A stretch of DNA of 64,000 bases from Ahniella sp. (lineage in GTDB: Bacteria > Pseudomonadota > Gammaproteobacteria > Xanthomonadales > Ahniellaceae): the NCBI GenBank assembly GCA_016712105.1, contig JADJRU010000001.1, positions 372,001 to 436,000 on the forward strand. Direction: 5' to 3'. Shown in pieces: positions 8,790 to 20,080 of this stretch (position 1 is the stretch's first letter; every line of letters begins with the position of its first letter). The notes beneath the pieces were generated by a model. That model was given only the letters and a program-made list of their open reading frames with translations. It searched no databases and was not told where the DNA came from. The position numbers and the translations under genes were made by a program.

Positions 8790-9060
8790 GCCCGAGTTCG
8801 GAACTCTGAACAGTTCCTGCGGTAGGAGGCAACCAACGACGCAAGTCGCGGCGTGCCGGTCGCCTGTGCCGGACCAACCGAAAAGTCCATGATGGACCCG
8901 TTCAGCCTAGGGAACCTCTGAACAAGTTCAGAGGTTCCTGCGGTGCAGGGATGCACCGCCGCAATCAACGACGCAAGTCGTTGATTGGCGTGAGGCAAAT
9001 CCGGACCTGCGCCGGACTTGCCGTGTCTGGATCGGTCCAGGAGGGACTGATCCCGACCCT
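8790..9060. repeat. Two diverged copies of a hairpin-rich structured element
   Basis: A non-coding stretch of about 270 bp. The right copy contains five successive hairpins. These are 8911-8938 (13-bp perfect stem), 8940-8959 (8-bp stem with a GGGA loop), and 8963-8986 (10-bp stem with a GCAA loop). The last two are about 8996-9020 (9 bp, one mismatch) and 9029-9053 (10 bp, one G-U). The left copy (8803-8877) shares GTTCCTGCGGT, CAACGACGCAAGTCG and CTGTGCCGGAC with it but has lost most stems. It lies between two minus-strand secreted-protein genes. It may be a dispersed element or a structured RNA. Confidence 0.65.
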
Positions 9061-9096
9061 CCCTGGGCGGGCAGTCAGGCCCCGGGAAGCGGCAAC

Positions 9097-9498
9097 TCAG
9101 CGCTTCGCCGATGCCCTGGCCGCCTTGACCGCGGGCACGTCCAGAATGCGGATATCGCGGATCATGCAGGGCGTGCCGTTGATGGTGATCCGGTCTTCGG
9201 GGTAGAGCCGGAAGTTGGAAGTCCGCTCGATGACCATCGGATCTTCCAGCGTGTAACGGCGACAGGACGAGTTGAAGGTGACCAGATAGGCCTGATCACG
9301 CTTGGCCCATACGATCATGTGGTGATCGTCGACCTGGTCGAAGCGGTCCATCTTGCGCTGTTCGATAAAGGCAACCGTGGCGCCTGCCATCTGCTCGTAG
9401 TCGATCCCGGCGGTCGCCGGTTCGGCGCGGACAGCGGCGGCGGCACCCAGGAGGGACAAGGTGATCGTGGCGGACAACATCAGGCGGTGCAGGCTCAT
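9097..9498 (-). CDS. Small secreted protein, DUF6491-like
   Basis: A 133-residue protein with a signal peptide (residues 1 to about 25, ending VRA-EP). The mature part has two cysteines placed as in the DUF6491 family (one in SSCRRYTL, one in GTPCMIRDI). Between them lies the beta-strand pattern DQAYLVTF. It is probably periplasmic, with function unknown. The family assignment rests on memory of the pattern and is tentative. Confidence 0.65.
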   Translation of the reverse strand: MSLHRLMLSATITLSLLGAAAAVRAEPATAGIDYEQMAGATVAFIEQRKMDRFDQVDDHHMIVWAKRDQAYLVTFNSSCRRYTLEDPMVIERTSNFRLYPEDRITINGTPCMIRDIRILDVPAVKAARASAKR

Positions 9499-9929
9499 GG
9501 TCGTGCTCCAGGCGGCGGGACAACCTCATTTGGCGCCAGTCAGGCTGAACGCTCGTCGAACCGCGACCCAGCCGATGCCCCCGAATTCCGGGTCGCGACA
9601 GCAACACCCTTGAAAATCAATACCTTGTCCCAACTTCGGTGCTGTTGGCAGCGGGGCATCGGAGCCGATTGACGAAAGAACACAGAATTCGTTGATCGCT
9701 TTACCCTTGACACCCCGTTTATACTGGTGGGCCGGTCAAAGCGGGCTTCCGCCGCACCCCCAACAAGACAATCGAGTTCCGCGCCGGTTTTTTGGCGCGA
9801 ATGAAGTGTTTTTTCCGTTTTGTTGGTGAGTCGGGACGATGAATTGTTTTGCTGCGTTGCACGGGAGCTTATCCCCGGCGCGACGGTCCATCAGTTTCAG
9901 TATTTGAATGCGTATCCAAGGAGTCTTGC
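9499..9929. other. Leader and upstream region of rpoD
   Basis: About 430 bp without a gene between a divergent secreted-protein gene and rpoD. A TATACT hexamer at 9720-9725 could be a -10 element, but no well-spaced -35 is seen. A 6-bp hairpin with a T-rich loop (CGCGCC...GGCGCG, about 9780-9799) lies in the presumed 5' untranslated region. AAGGAG before the ATG at 9930 is the ribosome-binding site. Confidence 0.4.
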
Positions 9930-11774
<1,845 letters not shown>

Positions 11775-11797
11775 CCCGTCGAGCTGTACGCTGACAC

Positions 11798-11830
11798 GTA
11801 GGCTGGGCTCACGAAGGAAGCCCAGCCTAC
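11798..11830. repeat. Perfect inverted repeat GTAGGCTGGGCT/AGCCCAGCCTAC between convergent genes
   Basis: 12-bp arms separated by nine bases, between the end of rpoD and the end of the histidine kinase gene, whose TAG stop lies inside the right arm. It is a member of the GTAGGCTGGGC family. The position suggests it may act as a bidirectional transcription end, though there is no T tract. Confidence 0.8.
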
Positions 11831-13167
11831 GACGGCAGGATCAAGCTCACGATCAGCCCACCGCCCTCGCGATTTGCCAGGCTGATCCGGCCACCGTGTG
11901 CCTCGATGATCTCGCGCGCCAAGGCCAGACCCAAACCTGTTCCGCCCCGTTTTGTCGAGTAGAACGGCATCAGCGCCTGTGCCATGACGGTTTCACTCAT
12001 GCCGGGGCCGCGGTCGAGCACATCGATTCGTACGCCATCGGCGAGTTCAATCAACTCCATCTGCACCGCCGCCGTGTCGCCACCGGCCTCCCGTGCATTC
12101 TTCAGGAGATTGATCAGCGCCTGCTCCAATTGAGTGGCATCAAACACGCCGGGTGATTTCGGCATGGCCGCAGGTCCGATAAACGATACCTGCGTCCTGA
12201 GGCCTTCAACAAACTCCGCCCACGGCACCAGCACCCGAATCGGGTTCGGCAGTTTCGCGAAAGCGGCATAACCGCGAATGAACTGATCCAGATGCTGCGC
12301 GCGTTGCCCGATCGCCTGGAACACTTCGGGCAGTCGCTCGGTCTGCTGGCGCCTGAGCAGCTCGGCACCGGAATGGCACAACGACGCAATCGGCGCGAGC
12401 GAGTTGTTCAACTCGTGGCTGATCACCCGGATCACGCGTTTCCAGACACTGACCTCCTGCCGCCGCAGCTCTTGGGTCAATTGCCGGATCAACAACAATT
12501 CGTGGGGGCGCGAGTTCAGCGCAAAGCGCTTGCGCGCCAGGTGATAGATATCTTCGGCCTCCTCGCTCCCGACGGTAAACAGCCCGTTGCCGCCCTTGTC
12601 CATGGCTTCGCGGAATGCCGGCTCGGCGCGCTCCAGCAACTCGTCCAGCATCAGGCCTTCAAGCTTGTGGCCTTGATGCAACAATCGGCGAGCGACCAGA
12701 TTGGCGAACACGATCGGGTGCCGCACGGTGTCGCCGAGTTTGATTTCGGCGACCAGGACCATCGCCACCGGTGTGTGTTGCAGCATCGTATCGAGCAAGA
12801 GTTCGCGCTGGGTCAGCGCTTGCCGCTGCGCCCGCAGGGCGTCGGCGAGTTCGTTGTGGCTGTCCACCAATTCGGCGAGTTCATCGGCGCGATCAAACCG
12901 CAGGCCAAAACTGAAGTCGTTGTCGCGAAAGCTGCTGACGGTCCCGGTGAGGGCACGGAACAGGCTCAGCACCGGACCGAGCCACCACCGCACGAGCACC
13001 GTACCGAGCACCAACGCGCCAAGAATGCAGACCGAGAGAACCAACCAGGGTGCATCGGTGCGCGGCGCCCACCAGACGGCAAGGGCAATCGGCGGCACCA
13101 CGGCGGCCAGCAGCAGCGCGAGCAATTGCCCGGCGATCGAGAACCGCACTTGCGGCCTATTTGCCAC
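11827..13167 (-). CDS. NtrY-like sensor histidine kinase
   Basis: A 446-residue membrane sensor. It has two N-terminal transmembrane helices (about 10-30 and 40-65) separated by a very short loop, then a HAMP/PAS-like linker (about 70-200). The dimerisation box RVISHELNNSLAPIA carries the phospho-accepting His. The ATPase domain carries LINLLKNAREAGG (N box), DRGPGMSE (G1) and GTGLGLALAREIIEAHGG (G2). The GTG at 13167 is chosen as the start because it overlaps the stop of the response-regulator gene by 11 bases. Together they form a two-component operon. The signal is unknown, and the short periplasmic loop argues for intramembrane or cytoplasmic sensing. Confidence 0.9.
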   Translation of the reverse strand: MANRPQVRFSIAGQLLALLLAAVVPPIALAVWWAPRTDAPWLVLSVCILGALVLGTVLVRWWLGPVLSLFRALTGTVSSFRDNDFSFGLRFDRADELAELVDSHNELADALRAQRQALTQRELLLDTMLQHTPVAMVLVAEIKLGDTVRHPIVFANLVARRLLHQGHKLEGLMLDELLERAEPAFREAMDKGGNGLFTVGSEEAEDIYHLARKRFALNSRPHELLLIRQLTQELRRQEVSVWKRVIRVISHELNNSLAPIASLCHSGAELLRRQQTERLPEVFQAIGQRAQHLDQFIRGYAAFAKLPNPIRVLVPWAEFVEGLRTQVSFIGPAAMPKSPGVFDATQLEQALINLLKNAREAGGDTAAVQMELIELADGVRIDVLDRGPGMSETVMAQALMPFYSTKRGGTGLGLALAREIIEAHGGRISLANREGGGLIVSLILPS

Positions 13168-14497
13168 GGCTGATGCCGAAGCGCTCCATGCGCCGATACA
13201 AGGCCTGGCGCGACAACCCGAGCTCCTGTGCGGCCTGTGCAATCACACCATGGGCACGCTTGAGGGCAGCCTCCACACTGTCGCGATCCAGCTCAAGGTC
13301 GTCGCCGCCTGGGCGTCCGTCCAGATCACGCAGCCCCAGATCACTGGCCTGCACAGTGTCGCCCGCGGTGAGCAGCGCTGCCCGCGCACACACGTTCTTC
13401 AACTCGCGGACATTGCCCGGCCAAGAATAGGCACGCAGCGCCTGGCAGGCACCTTCCGAGAACATCTTTTCCGGGCCGAGGAAACTGCGCGCCAGCGGCA
13501 GGATGTCCCGCGGTCGCTCTGCGAGCGGCGGCAATCGCAATTCCAGCACGTTCAATCGGTAGTAGAGGTCTTCGCGGAACGTGCCGGCGCGGATCATCGC
13601 CGCCAGGTCGGCGTTGGTGGCGGAGATGACGCGCACCTTGACCTGCCGTTCGCGATTGGACCCGAGCCGCGAAAAACGACCGGTCTCCAGCACCCGAAGC
13701 AGCTTCATTTGGCCGGACGCCGGCAGGTTGCCGATCTCGTCCAGAAACAAAGTCCCGCCGTCGGCCGCTTCGAACTTGCCTTCACGCGCCTTGTTGGCCC
13801 CCGTATACGCACCGGCTTCGGCGCCGAACAGTTCGGCTTCGATCAACTCGGCCGGCAAGGCACCACAATTGACCGTCACGAACGCACCGTTGCGGACACT
13901 GGAATTGGCACGCACGATGTCGGCGATTCGTTCCTTGCCGGCGCCGTTTGGCCCGGTGATCAGAATGGGGAGATCAGAGCGGGCCACTTGTGTGGCCAGC
14001 GTGAGCACCCGTTCGCTGGCCGGATCGTCGTAGACAAAGCCGCACAGATCGAAGCGACTGGCCAGGGACTCGCGTTCGCGCCGCTCTCGACCCCGAACCT
14101 GCTGCAGTTGCCGATTCGCCTGACCCAGCTCCAGAAGATTGGCCACCGTAGCCACGAGTTTGCGGTCATCCCAGGGTTTCGCCAGATAGTCGCAGGCGCC
14201 GGCCTTGACCAACTCGACGGCACTCTGCAGCTGGGTCCAGGCCGTCATCAGGATCACCGGCAGATCCGGATGCCGGGCGCGAATGGCCCGGAACAAGGCC
14301 ACACCCTCTTCCCCCGATGTGGTGTCGGCGGTGAAATTCATGTCCTGCACGACCAGGTCGATCGGCTCATTCGCCAGGACTTCGAGCCCCTTCTCGGGGC
14401 TGTCGGCATGGCGCGTGTCCCAGCCTTCGAGCGAGAACAGGAGCGCCAGCGCCTGGGCGACGCCGGCATTGTCGTCGATGACAAGAAGGGTAGACAT
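13157..14497 (-). CDS. NtrC-family sigma-54-dependent response regulator
   Basis: A 446-residue protein with a receiver domain (residues 1-120). The acidic pocket is in VIDDN, the phospho-acceptor Asp in VVQDMNF and the Lys in YLAKPWDD. An AAA+ domain (about 150-380) follows, with Walker A GPNGAGKE, the sigma-54 contact loop GAYTGA and Walker B GTLFLDEIG. The C-terminal Fis-type HTH is LGLSRQALYRRMERFGI. It activates sigma-54 promoters in response to the downstream kinase. Walker A reads G-P-N-G-A-G-K rather than the usual G-E-S-G-T-G-K but keeps the key G, K and following acidic residue. It is the first gene of the two-gene operon. Confidence 0.93.
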   Translation of the reverse strand: MSTLLVIDDNAGVAQALALLFSLEGWDTRHADSPEKGLEVLANEPIDLVVQDMNFTADTTSGEEGVALFRAIRARHPDLPVILMTAWTQLQSAVELVKAGACDYLAKPWDDRKLVATVANLLELGQANRQLQQVRGRERRERESLASRFDLCGFVYDDPASERVLTLATQVARSDLPILITGPNGAGKERIADIVRANSSVRNGAFVTVNCGALPAELIEAELFGAEAGAYTGANKAREGKFEAADGGTLFLDEIGNLPASGQMKLLRVLETGRFSRLGSNRERQVKVRVISATNADLAAMIRAGTFREDLYYRLNVLELRLPPLAERPRDILPLARSFLGPEKMFSEGACQALRAYSWPGNVRELKNVCARAALLTAGDTVQASDLGLRDLDGRPGGDDLELDRDSVEAALKRAHGVIAQAAQELGLSRQALYRRMERFGISRGK

Positions 14498-14509
14498 GGG
14501 TGCGCGACC

Positions 14510-16467
14510 TTACAGGAGCGTCTGCGCCAGCACCTGGTCGATCGGCCGCGGCCGGGCATACAGAAAGCCCTGTCCCTGCGTACAACCCAATGCCAGCAGC
14601 GAGTCGCGCTGATCCTCGCTTTCGATGCCTTCGGCGATCACTTCGACCCCAGAGACTGGGCCAGCGACAACACTGCTTCCACGACAGCCTGCGAGCCACC
14701 CTGTTCGGAATCCGTCTGCGTGAGCCCATTCACGAATGACCGGTCGATCTTCAATGCATGGATCGGGAACTGGTGCAGATACGACAACGACGAATAGCCG
14801 GTTCCGAAATCGTCCAGCAGCGCCACGAGACCGCCATCACGCAACTCTTCGAGTTGCACCCGCGCACGCGCCGGATCATGCAGCAAGGAGCCTTCAGTGA
14901 TCTCCAGCCGCAACCGCTCGGACGGCACCTGATGATGATCGACCAGCGCCATGATCTTCGAGGCCAACTGCGGATCGCGGAAATGCCGGGGCGACAGATT
15001 GATGCTGACGTAACACTCTTCCGGCAATCGCTTGAGGTCTTCGAACACGATCTCATAGAGTTCCATGTCGATCGCCTCGGCCAGGCCGACTTCCTCGGCA
15101 ACACTCAGGAATTCATGCGGCGCGAGAAACCCGCGGTTGGGGTGTTTCCAGCGCAGCAGCGCCTCGAACCCGAGTTTGGATCCGTCCCGCAGATCAACGA
15201 TGGGCTGGTAGAACGGATGGAACTCGCCCTTGCCGATGGCCCGGCGCAGTTCGTTTTCCAGATCCAGCAATTTCATCGCCTGCTCGAGCAGAGTTTCGTC
15301 GAATACCTCGAAACGCTTTCGGCCCCGCGACTTGGCGCGGTACATGGCAGCGTCCGCGTCACGAAGCAGTTCGTCAGGCTTCTTGTAGCGCGGGTGACTG
15401 AGCGCAATGCCGACACTTGCCGACGTGAACAGCTCCTTGCCTTCTGCATACATCGGCGTGGTGAACGTGGCGATCAGGCGGTTGGCGACGACCGCGGCGT
15501 CAGCGGCGGTGTAGACCCCGGGCAACAACACGGCGAACTCGTCACCGCCCCTCCGGGCGACCGTGTCCACTTCGCGAACACCACGACCGATTCGTTGCGC
15601 GGCTTCGACCAGCAGCGCATCGCCGATCGCGTGACCCATGCTGTCGTTGATCACCTTGAAGCGATCGAGGTCGAGGTACAACACGGCAAAACTCTGGGTG
15701 TTGTCGCGCCGGTAACGCGCCAGCGACTGTTCGAGGCGATCCATGATCAACACGCGATTCGGCAATCCGGTCAGCGCGTCGTGAAGGGCGTCGTACTTGA
15801 GTTTTTCCTCGATTCGCTCGCGTTCCTGCATCTGTCGACGCAGTTCGCTGTTGGTCTCGCCCAGTTCACGCGTCCGCTCGGCGACCCGCCGCTCAAGTTC
15901 GGCGGAAACCAGCTTGATGGAATCCTGCGCACGTCGGCGCGCCAGTGCCAGAACCATGTGATGTGCAGCAAAACGCAACAACATGAGGTCTTGCGTCTTG
16001 GTGCCGAGTTCGACGTTGAAGCCATACAACGCGGCAATGCCGATCAGGCCGTTTTCGTCGCGCAAGCCGGCGACGAGCGCATTGGTCGCCAGCGGCACGC
16101 CGCTGAGGTCCATGCCCTGCGTCAACTCATAGAGGTCTTCGCCCCGCAGCGACAAGTAGTGCCCGCGCTGCGCAAACCGGCTGATCAGCGGTTTGGTCAG
16201 GGCTCGTGTCAGACGCTGTGCCTTGAGGGCATCGTGACCGCCACTGTGCGGGAAACTGACGTCATCCCGCGCAGCGTTGAACAGGGCAACGGCCCAACCA
16301 TCGCAACCCATGCCTTCGGTGATTCGGCGGTCGAGCAGGCCGAACACGTCGAGGGGGTGTTGCGACGTCGCGGTGGCTTCGGCGAGGCCGAGCCAGGATT
16401 GCAGCATAGCCAGCGCTTCCGCATTGCTGCGCGCCTGCATCGCTTGGGTTTGCGGATCGGTTGCCAT
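14510..16467 (-). CDS. GAF-GGDEF-EAL c-di-GMP protein, one-base frameshift near the 3' end
   Basis: About 652 residues when repaired. An N-terminal GAF-like sensor (about 20-200) is followed by a coiled linker (about 205-240). The GGDEF domain has an intact active site (ARRGGDEFAVLLPG), and the EAL domain has intact motifs (FEALLRWKHP, DDFGTGYSSLSYL). Near 14648 a run of four G, where five are expected, breaks the frame at SLG. The continuation V-E-V-I-A-E-G-I-E to the TAA at 14510 is clear in the next frame. With both catalytic motifs intact it could make or degrade c-di-GMP. It is cytoplasmic, as no membrane helix is seen. The start is the ATG at 16467, with CAGGGG before it. Confidence 0.88.
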
Positions 16468-16493
16468 CCCCTGAGTCTAACCTTTGACCTGTC

Positions 16494-19400
16494 CTAGTTG
16501 TACGGGTCCGCGCCGCCCGGTTTCAGAAACTGCGACGCCGGTTGTGGTCGGGAGTACCAAAAGCCTTGCCCCATCGTGCAGCCCAGCTCCCTCAGGGCAT
16601 CTCGTTGCTCGGGTTGCTCGATGCCTTCGGCGATGACCTTGACCCCCAGGGACCCGGCCAGCGCAACGATGGCACGAACCACCGCAGTGTTGCCGCCCGT
16701 AGAACCGGGACGCAGGTCCTTGACAAAACTTTTGTCGATTTTCAGCGCATCCATCGGAAATTGATGGAGGTAGGACAAGGACGAATAACCCGTCCCGAAA
16801 TCATCGAGCAGCGCATGCAATCCGCGATCGCGCATTTCGCTGAGTATCTTCCGGATGAGCTCCGGGTTTTCCAGCAAGGCACCCTCGGTCACTTCCACGC
16901 GAACTTGATCCGGGCGCACGCGATTGAGTTCGAGCAGCCTGAAGAAGTGCTCATGCCAATGTGCGTCGCGAAGATGGCGCGCGGAGACGTTGACGCTCAC
17001 ATAACGACCGTCGACCGCCAGTGCCGGGACATCACGCAAGGCCTGTTCGAACAATTGCCAGTCGATGGTCTCGGCACTGCCGTTGTCTTCGGCCACGGAC
17101 AGAAACTCCGCTGGCGGCAACAGACCCCGCTGCGGATGATTCCATCGCAAGAGCGCTTCGTAACCCAGAATCGTGCCGTGTTCGATGTCGACAATCGACT
17201 GAAAGTGCGGCTCGAATTCGCCGCGTGCGATGGCTCGCCGGAGATCACCTTCCAGGGTCAGCAGGTTCAGTGCTTCCTGATGCAGCGTTTCGTCGAAGAC
17301 CTCGAATCGCTGACGCCCCCGGGCCTTGGCCCGGTACATGGCGACATCGGCGTCACGCAGAAGCTCTTCCGGGGCCGAGTACCGCACCTCGCCGAGGGCG
17401 ATACCGATGCTCGCCGACGTGAACAATTCCTTGCCGCTCACGCGGATCGGCTCGTTCAGGGCGCTGATCACCCGCCGGGCGACCCGGCACGTATCTTCGA
17501 TCTCGGTCACTTCCTCAATCAGGATGGCGAACTCGTCGCCACCCAAACGCGCGACGGTATCCGGCTCGCGGACACATCCCTGCAGGCGGCGACTCGCCTC
17601 CTTGAGCAGTTCGTCGCCAATGAGGTGGCCGACCGAATCATTGATGACCTTGAAGCGGTCAAGATCGAGGAACAGCACTGCGAACTGCCGCTCCGGATCA
17701 CGACGCATGCGATTCAGGCACTGGCTCATGCGATCGAGCAGCAACGATCGGTTCGGCAATCCGGTCAGCGCATCATGCAGCGCCTCGTGCTTGAGCCGCA
17801 TCTCGATCTGCTGACGGACCTTGATCTGATCGCGCAATTGCAGGTTGCTGTCGGCCAGTTCGCGGGTTCGTTCCTCGACCCGTCGTTCGAGGTCTTCCTT
17901 CGACGCCCGAATGGCATCCTGGGCGCGCTTGCGTTCAATCGCCAGTGCGATGTGATTCGCGACGAACACCAGCACTTCCTGGTCGGTTTCGTCGTAGATC
18001 ACTTCCGGCGCGTAACTCTGCACGGCCATCACCCCGAGTGGGCCGGTTTCACCGCGCAAGGGCACCCCAAGCCAACACACCGAGGGGGTGCCGACGGTTC
18101 TGGCAAAACCTTCGCGGTTCAGCCGGTCGAGTTCCTCCCGAGTGGCGAGCAGGGGTTTCTGCGAGTTCAACACATGATCGGTCAGCGTGATGCCGGTGCG
18201 CCGTGGTTCAAATCGGGCCAGCGGATCGCGCTCGTCGACCGCATACGGAAACTCGATCCAGTCGCCTTCGCGCAATGCAATGAAGAAATTCTTGGCGTCC
18301 AGCAACTCACCGACCACACCATGTACGGCCGCATAAAGCTCGTCGATGGTTTCGGACGTGCTGGTCAACTCGGCAATTCGATGAAACGCTGCCTGCAACC
18401 GTTCGCGGCGTTTGCGCACCTCGATCTGCTCGACCAGCTCGCGCGTGCGTTCGGCGACGCGCCGTTCCAACTCTTCATGCGCCTGTTTGCGCTGGACCGC
18501 CGTCAGCACATGTTGGCCGACGTACCCCAGCAGCGCCCGGTCCGTTTCGGTATATCGCACGGTCGGATCGTAACTCTGCACCACCAGTGCACCACACACT
18601 CGGCCTCCGGTCACCAACGGGATACCGAGCCAATCTTCCGAATCCGGGCCAAACTGCTCGTCGCGTGTCACACCCAGCAGAGCACGGATGACATGGGATG
18701 GCCCCATCAGGGCTTTGCCGTGCCGGATCAGCCCCATGGTCAGGCTGTTTTCCAGCTCGGCCTCGGTGAAGATCTGCTCGGGCAGGGTCGGAATCGGATC
18801 CATGCTGTCGGCGAAATAGATGAATCGAAGGGTATGGCGATCCGGGTCGTACAGACCGATGTAGAAGTTTTCGGCATAGGTGAGGTCGCCGATGATTTCG
18901 TGGATGCCCGACAACATGTCGGTCATTTCCATGTCGCCGCTCGACAGGTCGGCAATGGCGTACAGGGCACGCTGGATCCGCTCGGCGATTTCCAGCCGTT
19001 CCACCGCCAACTTGAGCCGTGATACCTGCAGCAGATCGTTGACACGGAGCCCAAGCATCTCTGCGAAGGACTCGTACTCTTCCAGGCGCCCATGCGCCAC
19101 GCGCAGGCAGAGAACGGCACGGGCACCGGTGGCACTGTGGGTGACCAAAGGCAATGCGAGTTCCATGCCTTCCTGGCTGGCGCGAAGGGTCGGCCGCCCC
19201 AGGTCCCATGCCTGATGGAACACCTCGGCCGCCACCAGTGGACGTTCGCCGGACGCAGCAGGCGCAGTTTGGCGCGGCGCCGAACCGGCGCCCACCAGAC
19301 CCTCGGCCCAATGCACCTGGACGTGGCTGGCGCGGAACTGTTCGGACAGCACACGAACCGCTACGTCAGCGAGCGCCTCGATGTCGGGCACGGTCAACAG

Positions 19401-19544
19401 GTCGACGGCCAGCGCGCGCAACTCCGCCTTCGATCGACTCGACTCCAATCGGGAACGTTCGCTCGCAGACACCAGATTGTTCACCGCTTGAGTCTGCACC
19501 CTGCAGGCCGGACAGGCAATGCCCTCCGGAACTCCGGCGATCAC
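16494..19544 (-). CDS. Double-GAF GGDEF-EAL c-di-GMP protein
   Basis: A 1016-residue cytoplasmic sensor. Two or three GAF-type domains (about 30-190, 210-370 and 395-560) are linked by repeated coiled segments with RRVAERTREL and RRVEERTREL patterns. The GGDEF active site is intact (ARLGGDEFAILIEE). The EAL motifs are intact as well (YEALLRWNHPQRG, DDFGTGYSSLSYLHQFPMDALKIDKSF in part, IAEGIEQPEQRD). It is a paralogue of the neighbouring protein, sharing the GGDEF-EAL half almost motif for motif. The GTG at 19544 lies 2 bases from the stop of the acetyltransferase gene, which suggests coupling. A later internal start cannot be excluded. Confidence 0.9.
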   Translation of the reverse strand: MIAGVPEGIACPACRVQTQAVNNLVSASERSRLESSRSKAELRALAVDLLTVPDIEALADVAVRVLSEQFRASHVQVHWAEGLVGAGSAPRQTAPAASGERPLVAAEVFHQAWDLGRPTLRASQEGMELALPLVTHSATGARAVLCLRVAHGRLEEYESFAEMLGLRVNDLLQVSRLKLAVERLEIAERIQRALYAIADLSSGDMEMTDMLSGIHEIIGDLTYAENFYIGLYDPDRHTLRFIYFADSMDPIPTLPEQIFTEAELENSLTMGLIRHGKALMGPSHVIRALLGVTRDEQFGPDSEDWLGIPLVTGGRVCGALVVQSYDPTVRYTETDRALLGYVGQHVLTAVQRKQAHEELERRVAERTRELVEQIEVRKRRERLQAAFHRIAELTSTSETIDELYAAVHGVVGELLDAKNFFIALREGDWIEFPYAVDERDPLARFEPRRTGITLTDHVLNSQKPLLATREELDRLNREGFARTVGTPSVCWLGVPLRGETGPLGVMAVQSYAPEVIYDETDQEVLVFVANHIALAIERKRAQDAIRASKEDLERRVEERTRELADSNLQLRDQIKVRQQIEMRLKHEALHDALTGLPNRSLLLDRMSQCLNRMRRDPERQFAVLFLDLDRFKVINDSVGHLIGDELLKEASRRLQGCVREPDTVARLGGDEFAILIEEVTEIEDTCRVARRVISALNEPIRVSGKELFTSASIGIALGEVRYSAPEELLRDADVAMYRAKARGRQRFEVFDETLHQEALNLLTLEGDLRRAIARGEFEPHFQSIVDIEHGTILGYEALLRWNHPQRGLLPPAEFLSVAEDNGSAETIDWQLFEQALRDVPALAVDGRYVSVNVSARHLRDAHWHEHFFRLLELNRVRPDQVRVEVTEGALLENPELIRKILSEMRDRGLHALLDDFGTGYSSLSYLHQFPMDALKIDKSFVKDLRPGSTGGNTAVVRAIVALAGSLGVKVIAEGIEQPEQRDALRELGCTMGQGFWYSRPQPASQFLKPGGADPYN

Positions 19545-19546
19545 AA

Positions 19547-20080
19547 TCAGGGCGAACCGGCGACCCAGGCGTGAAGGGCGAGGTCTTTTTGCTCACCGGG
19601 CAGGCGGATGAGCCGTTCAAACCGCATGCCGACTCGCTCCAGGACGGCAATCGAGGCGGCGTTGTCCGGATTCACGATGGCCAGCACCCGCGACAGTCCA
19701 AGCTGCTTTTGGCCCCAGGCCAGGACAGCCGAGGCCGCTTCAACCGCCAGGCCGCGCCCACGAAACTCGGGCAACAGGGCATATCCCAGATCGATGCCAT
19801 CCAGACCGTCGCGGCGAATCAACCCGCACATGCCGGCCATGGAGTCGCTGGCCTTGTCGACCAGGACAAAAAACCCGAACCCCTGCTCGCGCATTTGAGG
19901 ACGGTACTTTTGCTCGATTTGGGTCCGGGCATCGTCGATCGAGCGAACGCCGCGATCACCGATGTTGCGTAACCAGTCGGGGTCGGTCATCAGCCTGAAC
20001 AGGTCAGGCGCGTACTCTGGCGAAAACTCTACGAAGCGCAGGCGCCCCGTCTCCGGGCCGACCACAACCCGATCGTTCAC
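19547..20080 (-). CDS. GNAT-family N-acetyltransferase (RimJ/RimL-like)
   Basis: A 177-residue acetyltransferase. It has the GNAT fold: N-terminal RLRFVEFSPEYAPDLFRLM, the acetyl-CoA loop PEFRGRGLAVEAASAVL, and the C-terminal NPDNAASIAVLERVGMRFE typical of the RimJ/RimL type. The substrate (protein N-terminus or small molecule) is unknown. The GTG start at 20080 overlaps the stop of cyoE as GTGA, so it is translated with cyoE. Confidence 0.9.
   Translation of the reverse strand: MNDRVVVGPETGRLRFVEFSPEYAPDLFRLMTDPDWLRNIGDRGVRSIDDARTQIEQKYRPQMREQGFGFFVLVDKASDSMAGMCGLIRRDGLDGIDLGYALLPEFRGRGLAVEAASAVLAWGQKQLGLSRVLAIVNPDNAASIAVLERVGMRFERLIRLPGEQKDLALHAWVAGSP

Noticed and set aside
9707..9725. TTGACA followed by TATACT upstream of rpoD as a sigma-70 promoter
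   Set aside because: The spacing is only 7 bases, so the two hexamers cannot form one promoter.
12701..14797. Long plus-strand open frame of about 700 codons
   Set aside because: It is the complement of the histidine kinase and response regulator genes, whose motifs are clear; a high-GC shadow frame.
16542..19022. Plus-strand open frame of 826 codons
   Set aside because: Shadow of the GAF-GGDEF-EAL gene; composition is His/Gln-rich and no domain is seen.
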